NCBI GenBank assembly: GCA_035578175.1
Contig: JAQMRL010000008.1
Span: 8,904,883-8,968,882, forward strand
From: Catonia carolina
Taxonomy: Eukaryota; Arthropoda; Insecta; Hemiptera; Achilidae
Direction of reading: 5' to 3'
Length of the DNA: 64,000 nt
A program made the translations under genes and the position numbers. The notes under the pieces are model-generated. The model was not told the origin of the DNA, ran no database searches, and worked only from the letters and a program-made list of their open reading frames with translations. Every line of letters begins with the position of its first letter. The stretch's first letter is position 1. Of this stretch, positions 11,846 to 22,100 are shown one piece after another.

Positions 11846-12416
11846 ATGTTAATACCTACGAGGTATTTTTTGTTATTTTTGAAACGATATGGTTTGCTTT
11901 CAATATCAATTACAATAATATTATTTGCGATTGCAAATTTATATTTCGACAAGGCAAGTTTTAATATTCATAGTACTATACCTACTTCAAAACATGAAGA
12001 AGTTTCTAAGGATAAAAATATTTCCCATGATGATATATTGATGTATAAAATTCCAAGTGAAGCAGAATTAAGACAGAAATGGATACGAGATAAAGTAGAA
12101 CGGTTATCAAAAAAAGTTAAAGGTTCAAATTTAGCGAAATTAATGTATAGTAAACCGGCAGAAAAACCTAATTATAATGTACATGTGTTCTATTATCCAT
12201 GGTACAGAAGTCTTCAGTTTGATAATGAATGGGAACATTGGAATCATGAGTACCTTCCAAACTGGAAAAAAGAAGACATAAGAGTGTACCCAACTGGCAG
12301 ACACAATCCACCAGATGACATAGGTTCAAATTTTTATCCAGTTCTTGGTTGTTATAGTTCTAAAGATCCTGAAATAATTGAGTCGCACATGAAACAAATT
12401 CGTGAAGCCGGAATTG
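11846..12416 (+). CDS. MANEA: MANEA exon 1
   Basis: Residues 1-190 plus one nucleotide. Codes the cytosolic tail, membrane anchor, stem and first barrel strand (VHVFYYPWY). Donor GTAAGA at 12417. Confidence 0.95.
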
Positions 12417-15400
12417 GTAAGACATCTCAATAATTTTCCATTTATATTGCTTGTAACATTTTTGACGACTTTTAAGAGCTTTGATGGTTTTTTTAACTTT
12501 TTACAGCTGTCATCTTTACTTCACTTGTTCTTTGCTTTGTTGGGTGTCCTCTTCATTCAACTGATGCAGATATCTGTATTTTATTATGACAGTGTCATTT
12601 TGAATGTTGTCTGTATACTGTTTGGCCTTACCGTTCCCCTGATTTTTTCATTCCTCATGTATAAATACTTGAGTCGCGAGTTTGCCCTTGTTTGCAACGA
12701 GGGGTGAAGGGGGAACAGCATCAGTGCGCATGCGTGACTGCTTTAATTTCAGTACGACAAACATAACAACTTATACTATACTCGGAGCATAGCCTATACA
12801 GTATATTGCGGAACCTTATGTAAGTTAACGGTACGAATACAACTGTTTGTTTCCGTAAACAGAAATGTTAGTTTCTCGAAAATGTGGGCAGACTATTCAC
12901 AGTGCTGAACGAAATCTAATATGCAGTGTAATAAAATGCTGTGATGTTTCTCTTTCCACAATTGGAAAAATAAAGGAAATTAAAGACGTGAAGCTATTCT
13001 TCAACAGTTTTGTTAACACTTGGTAAAAAAAGGAAGTGGTTCGTTAGACCAGTGAGACTGATGACCGTCACCGTAGGGCATCGACCGGACCGTCATTGCC
13101 TGCTGATGCGAGCGCTGCCCACAGTGGTCCCTCAACCAAGCCTTACGCCCACCAGATCTGATGAAGCAGCCATCGATGCACTACTGCAAGGGAAGAAGAT
13201 GATGTCTCCACTGGACGACGACACGCCATGTCGCCCAGCCCCCGACCACCACGAAAACAATTACACTCTACATCTCTGACGAAGATCGACCAACTCATCT
13301 ACGAGATAAAGAAGGAAGATGCTCTGGGACTTGCAGCAGCCGTCGCCGCAGCCACGCGCAGCGTATGCCGGTCTCCTTCGAGACCAGCACAATGGTCCTT
13401 CCTAGGACCAATTTATTAAGGTTTTAACCGGCTCTTTTCAAGGCTATCAACGTGAGCCACGGCTCTCGTCGCAGTCACGTGCTGCCTACACCAGTCTCTT
13501 TTGAGACCAGCACAACGGTCCTTCTCAGGACCAACTCATTAAGGTTTACACCGGCCCTTTTCAGGGCCATCAACCACCTATGCCCGCCCCGGCGGACACA
13601 CACATAAATGGCCCTTTTCAGGGTCACCAAACAGATCAGGTTTGCCATTTAATGTCACCATCCAGTGACACTGTAATAATAATTTTAACATTTTGTTTTT
13701 ATATTTTTTCTTTTATAAATTTTTATAGGTGTTCTTGTTGTATCATGGTACCCATCACATGTAAAAGGTACTCCTGAAGAATTCTTCATGACTCTTCTTG
13801 ATTTTGCTCAAAAATATGATTTACGTATAGCACCTCATCTAGAACCTTATGAAGGAAGGAATGTAGTAAATCAACGGACTCATATTCGCCATATTATTGA
13901 TAAATATGGTCACCATAGTGCGTTACATCGCATGAAAGTTAATGGAAAAAATCTTCCTGTAAGTTAAACTTTTTAGTATTTTCATTCGAAAATAAATCTT
14001 TATAATGTATCTTGCAGCTGGTATTAATTAATTCTAATGTTATGTTGTTTAGGTGAGTGAATGACGCAAAATGACAATCGAACTCAGTTTGGCTAAAAAA
14101 TACGGAAAATCACGCTTTCACGCTAAACTAGGCTCTGTAGAGAAAAATGCTCTAAACAAAAGTTGTAGATCTTTTAATTTTCTATAAATTTAATTATATA
14201 CACTTTTGTCGTAAAATACATACTAAGACCGAAATGTTAAAAAAATCGATTTTTCTCACGTTTTCGTGAGAAAAAAAACAGAAAATCGCAAATTACCGCT
14301 AAACTAAGCGTTATACAAAAAAATGTTTGAATTAAAAGTTGTAGGTTTTTAAATTCTCTACAACTTTTATTATATAAGTTTTTGCGCTAAAATTTATATT
14401 AAAGCCGTAATCTTAAAAAAACAACGTTTTTACGTGAAAACAGCCTCACCGAGAATTTCAGCAAACATGGCGCCTACCCTATCTTGTAGAGAATAAAAAA
14501 TTGAGTAAAATAGGCGATTTTAAAAAAAATCGTAGGACCAGTTTTTGAGAAAACCGCAAAAAACTGAAAAATTATACGAATAAACTACTACTTCCGGTTG
14601 ACCGATTTTGATGAAAATGTTCGTGTCGCGTCCGGTAGTGGTATGTAACTTAAGTTTCAAGTTTCAAGTTCGTACGATGTTCCGTTCTTGAGATATTCTG
14701 TTCACACACAGACACACACACAGACCAATCGCTAAAAACATGTTTTTTGGGTTCAGGGGGTCTGAAAACGTATAGATCCGGTGAAAACTCGATTTCGAAA
14801 AATCGACATGAAAACAATACTTTCCTTCCTATATATTCATATAGGCAAGAGAAAGTAATAAATCTTTATAATGTATCTTGCAGCTGGTATTAATTAATTC
14901 TAATGTTATGTTGTTTAGGTGAACAGTCGAAAAGCTGGTTTGAACCTCTGGATGCTTTATCAACCCTTTCAATCGCAAATTTTTGAACTTTACACAAACA
15001 AATATGTGTACATTGTTTCATACACTTTACTGACATTTAAGTGAAATAAAATCACTTTCAGACCTTTAACCTTTTTGATGGCGTGACAAAAAAAGTGTGA
15101 CACATACGTCACATTGGGATTGATGGCATCAAAGTTCCCAGCAATATGAATAAGTGAAATCATGCTCAGGCTTCCTAAACAATATTCTCTAGCTTAGATT
15201 TGCAGCAAAAAAACTAAATATGATTTTAATATCAAAGCATCACTTATAACTTAAATAATGTTACAATTAAAAAATATTGGTAAAATGGACAAAGTCACTA
15301 TTTACAGCCTAAAAAAATATACTTGCATGTACATTCAACATACTCGAAGAAATGCTACTTTATTTTAGCGAATGAACACGAATATTTAAAACTAAAATTA

Positions 15401-16079
15401 ACTTTAAAAAGAAACTAATGGTCACGTCTGTTGCGTAGTGGTCAGCATCTTACACTGCAAAGTGGAGGTCTCAGGTTCGATTCTAGGGTACAGAAAATTA
15501 TTACACTTCCCATCCAGCGCTCTTTAATCAAAAGTAGTCGCTAACCATTAAAGTTTTTATGTCTGTTATTTCACTCCAATGTGACTTCTATACCACACTG
15601 GGTAAGAAAGGGTTAAGTAAAACAAAGTGTGAGGTAGTTTACAACTGCCTTCTTCACTAAGAGGAAAAGTATGCTTATCAGTATGCCGAGCCCTTTGAAA
15701 AGCACATATTTTCCACTCTGCAAATGACACATTCACTTCATTCACCACAGGGGCTGGCTGTATAATGAAGTTCATTACTCTCAGAGGAAATAACTCTGAC
15801 TATACTATTTTTCAAAGCTGATGAGCTCTGAATGTATGCATTGCCCTCTATCCACTTCATAGCTAGCCAATGACTTGCCAGCAATGTTGCCAATACTTGC
15901 TCTCGTAGTTCTGTTATATATTTTGTCAGCCATTTTTACTCTCTCTTTCCTATATGAATATATAGAAAGGAAAGTATTGTTTTCATGTCGATTTTTTGAA
16001 ATCGAGTTTTCACTGGATCTACAGGTTTTCAGACCTCCTAAACCCAAAAAACATGTTTTTAACGATTGGTCTGTCTGTC

Positions 16080-16132
<53 letters not shown>

Positions 16133-19100
16133 AGAATATCTCAAGAACGGAACATCGTACGAACTTGAAACTTAAGTTAGACACCGCTACCAGACTACCA
16201 GACCAATTTCACAACTGGATGAAAATAAGAACTGCACGTTCTAGACCTCAAATTAGTGGGCTTGTCACGCACTAAACCCGCTTGCCAAGTGTCTCAATCT
16301 AAGTATCTGATGCGTCTCTCCCCTTAACATACACTCTTGTACGTGTTCTTGGTACGTGGCGTTCCAAACCCGCCAGTAAGTATCTGTGTAAATGGCCGGC
16401 TATTGTATATGAATTAGAAAATAAAAACAGCAAAAATATAATTGTATCAAACAAAACAAAAATGTATAGCAATAACAAAAGAAAAGCATGAGTTTAACAT
16501 ATTTGCGCATGTGCGTGTGTGTGGTCTGTGGTGTGCGTATTGCTTCGTTTCAATTCTTGGAAATAGATAGAGCGAGAGAGCGTGGAGGAGGACGAAGAGT
16601 GGTGTACGGAAGGGTACATCGAGTTGTAATAAATGTTTTTGTTGATGGTATACTGTTCGCCAACTACAGCGGCATGTAGGGAGGGTAGCGGGACAGAGAG
16701 AGAATGTGTTGCATCAGCCTTTCCCCTCAACTCATTTCAATCAGTGCACGGTGTTCAAGCGCAATAGTGACAATACGCGGTACGGTAGGGCACTCTGCCG
16801 GCCAGTTTCGTTCACTATACTCTAACAAGCTCATTTTTCATCAAAAAATTCTGAAAATATTACTTTCGCTTCCTAATGGATCTTATTTTATTACACTAAA
16901 AATGGTATTATTATACTCTGATATTTTATATAAGATATGCTCGTACAAAGTTAGACGTTTAAATCTCATCGCATTTTTTGCGTATCACGTAGGCTAATGT
17001 AGGCCCTAACTTCTTTTCCAGGATTACATAATATGAGTTTTATTATTTTGTTATAAAATATAAAATTTTATCTGTAATTTGATGTACGAGGGGGTACCCA
17101 AAAGAAACCGGAATTATTTTTTAAAACTATTTATTTTTAATTTTTTTTTACAAAAGAACCTTATCCCCTTCAAAATACTCTCCATTACAACTAATACATT
17201 TGTCCCACCGGTGCTTCCACTGTTCAAAACATTTTTTGTACTCCTCTTCAGTGATGGCTGCCAGCTCATCCGTCGTTTTTTTCTTGACATCATCAACGTT
17301 GTTAAATCGGAGACCTTTCATGCCCCTTTTCATGCGTGGGAACAAGAAAAAATCACACGGAGCCAGATCGGGTGAGTACGGTGCGTGTGGTAGCAAAACC
17401 ATGCCGTTTTTCGCCAAAACCTGGGTAACCGAGATTGCCGTGTGTGCAGGCGCGTTGTCGTGGTGGAAAAACCAGTCCCCTGTCTGCCACAAATTAGGTC
17501 TTTTACGACGAATGCTGTTTCGTAGTCTTCTTAACACTCCAAGATAAAAAGCTTGATTTACCGTCTGGCCTGGTGGAACGAACTCTGAATGGACAATTCT
17601 CCTCACATCAAAAAAACAAATCAGCATTGTTTTGATGTTCGATCTGACTTGACGACTTTTTTTTGGTCGGGGTGATAATGAAGTCTTCCATTGACTGGAT
17701 TGTTGTTTGGTTTCTGGGTCGTACCCATAGCACCAAGACTCGTCACCCGTAATGATCTTTGACATGAAATCTGGATCAGTTTCAAGCTGTTGTTTCAAAT
17801 CACTACACGTTTCAATTCGACGTTCCTTTTGAGTGTCTGTCAGAACCCGAGGCACAAACTTGGCAGCGACTCTTTTCATTGTCAAGTCTTCTGTTAAAAT
17901 GCGTTGGACTGAGCTCCAAGATAACCCACTAACCTGTGATATTTGGTCAATGGTCTGTCGTCGGTCTGTTCGTACAATTTCTTTCACTTTCACAACATTT
18001 TCGTCTGTTCGGGAAGTCGACGGTCGTCCAGAACGAGGTTTGTTCTCAATCGACATGTCGCCATTTTTAAAGCGCAAAAACCACTCGTACACTTGGGCTT
18101 TTCCAATAGCATCGTCTTTGTAAGCTGTGTTCAACATTATAACTGTTTCCGCGGCGTTTTTACCGAGCAAGAAGCAAAATTTCACAGCCGCACGTTGTTC
18201 ATTAAAACTTGCCATCATGAAAAACGACACGAGCACAAAACAGCACTAGCGAGAACAATCACTGCACGAGAACAGAACAAGCTAGATCAACGAACAAAAT
18301 GGCATTGAACTGGCAATGAGTAGCGCTACAAGCAGCCTAGTGGCGGGAATTTGTACTGCACAAGCTCCGCCCACAGCAGAGCTATTCCGGATACTTTTGG
18401 GTACCCCCTCGTATATAATCACTTTTTGAAGGGAAGTCAAAGATAGATCATCATGTCTGGTGTCTACTTCCTGTTAATATTCCAAGAAGCTGAATCGATT
18501 TTAATAGTTGTGAATTTTATACGAAACATACGTGTCAAATTTTAGAAATCAACTACACACGCACAATATCAGTTGTTTGACATTTTAACAAAAAGAACCG
18601 TAACATTAAAATATAACAGAATGAGGGTATGACGTCCCTCTCTTTCAGGCCTGTCAAAACGTATGAGTACATCATTTAGAAAAAAAAACTTATTGCCTAT
18701 TACCCCAAATTAAATTGCAGACATTCTCCCCATAATTTTGTGCGCGCGTAACTAATCGGCTTTCGACAGCGACACAAATGTTAAAACGATAACTGCACGT
18801 ACACAACAAAACGAGTAACGAGTACTACTTTAGAGGCAGCCTGTATCTTTAGTCGACAGGCTACGGCGCCGTGGTGGGGGATCTACTTACTGCGCATGTG
18901 CGGCCCGCATGCCACCGTAGTTGGTCACCTATATAGTATACTACTGCTATGACATTGCACATCCCGGTTGTTATGTGGGCCTATCTATACTCTATTATTA
19001 CTAAAAAATCTGGTGTGAAACACTCACACAACTTTCTCTTGCCAATGCAAATAATTAACAATAAACCTAACATTAGTATTAAAACATTAGAATTGAACAA

Positions 19101-22100
19101 AAACTAACCTCAAAAACATAACCTTATTTTAATCATGAGTAAAAGACGCAAATTGAAAATCAACCTCAGTTTGGCTTAAAAATACGGAAAATCACTCTTT
19201 CACGCTAAACTAGGCTCTGTAGAGAAAAATGCTCTAAACAAAAGTTGTAGATCTTTTAATTTTCTATAAATTTAATTATATACACTTTTGTCGTAAAATA
19301 CATACTAAGACCGAAATCTTAAAAAAATAGATTTTTCACACGTTTTCGTGAGAAAAAAACAGAAAATCGCTAATTACCGCTAAACTAAGCGTTATACAAA
19401 AAAATGTTTGAAATAAAAGTTGTAGAATTTTACATTCTCTACAACTTTTATTATATAACGTTTTGCGCTAAAATGCATATTAAAGCCGCAATCTTAAAAA
19501 GAAAATGTTTTTACGTGAAAACAGCCTCATTCAGAATTTCAGTAAACATGACGCCTACCCTATCTTGTAGAGAATAAAAAATTGAGTAAACCAGGCGATT
19601 TTAAAAAAAATCGTAGTACTAGTTTTTGAGAAAATTGCAAAAAAGTGAAAAATGACACGAATAAACTACTACTTCCGTTTGACCAATTTTGATGAAAATG
19701 TTCGTGTTGGGTTCGGTAGTGGTATGTAGCTGAAGTTTCAAGTTCGTACGATGTTCCGTTCTTGAGATATTTGTATACACACAGACACACAGAAACACAC
19801 ACAGACCAATTGCTAAAAACATGTTTTTTGGGTTCAGGGGGTCTGAAAACAATACTTTCTTTCCTATATATTCATATAGGCAAGAGAAAGTAAAAAATGT
19901 AAATACCTAATTAATTTTTTTTTTCAGGTCTTTTATATTTACGATTCTTATCAGATTGATAGTTCTGAATGGAAACAAATTTTCGATGTACGTGGTGAAC
20001 TAAGTTTACGTGGGACTAAGTACGATGGTGTATTTTTTGGACTTGTTGTAGATTTACAACATCGTTATGAAATAAAAAAGTCACATTTTGATGGTACGTA
20101 TTTTTTTTTACCATTATTTATAACCCTGTGGGATTAGTATCCTTACAGCCACCTTCTTTTAAAAGGCCTTCTCCTATTGAAGATCAGAAATCATTGTCAT
20201 TATGCCAGCGTTTTTCACTGGTGCACAGAACAGTTATGTATTACAGCAGCCAAACCAGTCTCTCAGGTTCGTTAGCCAGGATGCACTACATCTGCCGACG
20301 TTCCACTTAATCCTTTCACTGCCAAACATGAGTTTACACACAGTGGGCTTACATGCTTACACGAGTTAACTCATTTCTAAGTTTAAAATTGTATTGCCAA
20401 ACACGATTTAACTCGCACTGAAAGTGTTTGAATTGCCTCCAGTAAGTGTTACCAAATGTATTTACGCATTTACTGTTGACTTTATTTTCTTCTTTGTCGA
20501 CAAAATCAAGTACGTAGTAAAGAGATATTTTCATTTCTGCGCGGCCTGTTTGTTTGTAAACACGAAATGATGTCGATAATATTGTTTTTTTTTCATTCCT
20601 CTCTGATTGTGATTTAGCCGATAGTGTTAGTGATTGTGACATGGAAGAACAATCTAGTGTAATTAAACCTCCACCTAAATGATACAAAAAGGTTAGACCT
20701 ACTAAGGAAAGCTACCAGTAGGCTTCCAATAAATTTATTCATGTTTATAATTTTAGTGATACAAATAGTGGAATAAATCTAATATAAATTTTTATAAAAC
20801 TGCTACAAAGAAATTATTTCAATTGATAAAACTAGTAAAAATTAAAATGTTAAAAATCTGGTGTGAAACACTCACACAACTTTCTCTTGCCAATGCAAAT
20901 AATTAATAATAAACCTAACATTATTAATAAAATATTAGAAATAAACAAAAACTAACCTCAAAAAACATAACCTTATTTTAATCATGAGTGAATGACGCAA
21001 AATGAAAATCAACCTGATTTTGGCTTAGAAATACGGAAAATCACTCTTTCTCTCTAAACTAGGCAGAGAAAAATGCTCTAAATAAAAGTTGTAGATCTTT
21101 TAATTTTCTATAAAATTAATTATATACACTTTTGTCGTAAAAAATGCATTCTAAGGCCGAAATCTTTAAAAAATCAATTTTTCACACGTTTTCGTGAGAA
21201 AAAAACAGAAAATCGCAAATTACCGCTAAACTAAGCGTTATACAAAAAAATGTTTGAAATAAAAGTTGTAGAATTTTACATTCTCTACAACTTTTATTAT
21301 ATAACGTTTTGCGCTAAAATGCATATTAAAGCCGCAATCTTAAAAAGAAAATGTTTTTACGTAAAAACAGCCTCACGCACAATTTCAGCAAACATGGCGC
21401 CTACCCTATATTGTAGAGCATAAAAAATGTAGTAAACCAGGCGATTTTAAAAAAAATCGTAGGACCAGTTTTTGAGAAAATCGCAAAAAACTGAAAAATT
21501 ATACGAATAAACTACTACTTCCGGTTGACCGATTTTGATGAAAATGTTCGTGTCGGGTCCGGTAGTGGTATGTAACTTAAGTTTCAAGTTTCAAGTTCGT
21601 ACGATGTTTCGTTCATGAGATATTCTGTTCACACACAGACACACACACACACACACACACAGACCAATCGCTAAAAACATGTTTTTTTGGTTCAGGGGGT
21701 CTGAAAACGTATAGATCCGGTGAAAACTCGATTTCGAAAAATCGACATGAAAACAATACTTTCCTTCCTATATATTCATATAGGCAAGAGAAAGTAAAAA
21801 ACTTAAGATGCATCCAAAAAAATATTTTAAAAAACTCAGCTCACTGGTTTAACCCACGGTTTTATAACTAGGCAGTGAAAGAGTTAAGCCCTTTATCTTC
21901 CCTTGCGTGATTAATTGTAAATTATAATATTTAGGACCTCTAATCACTTGTTCAAGGTATTGAAGTTTTACTCTTCTTCCTTATTTCAACCAAATCACAT
22001 TCTTTGTCCATTTTATCTACCACATCTTTATTTCTATTTCATATAATGAATTAATACAATAATTTCACTAACCTTCTTTTTAAACTGCGTCACCTTTATT

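Noticed and set aside
12402..12707. 101-codon hydrophobic frame following MANEA exon 1
   Set aside because: T-rich intron read-through beyond a clear GTAAGA donor; it runs into transposon M.
16066..16275. Val/Cys-rich frames over the GT run (also 25.3 and 21.6 kb)
   Set aside because: Pure microsatellite translation within repeat L.
17200..17547. Plus-strand frames opposite the mariner transposases (also 36.0-36.8 kb)
   Set aside because: Antisense shadows of the real transposase frames.
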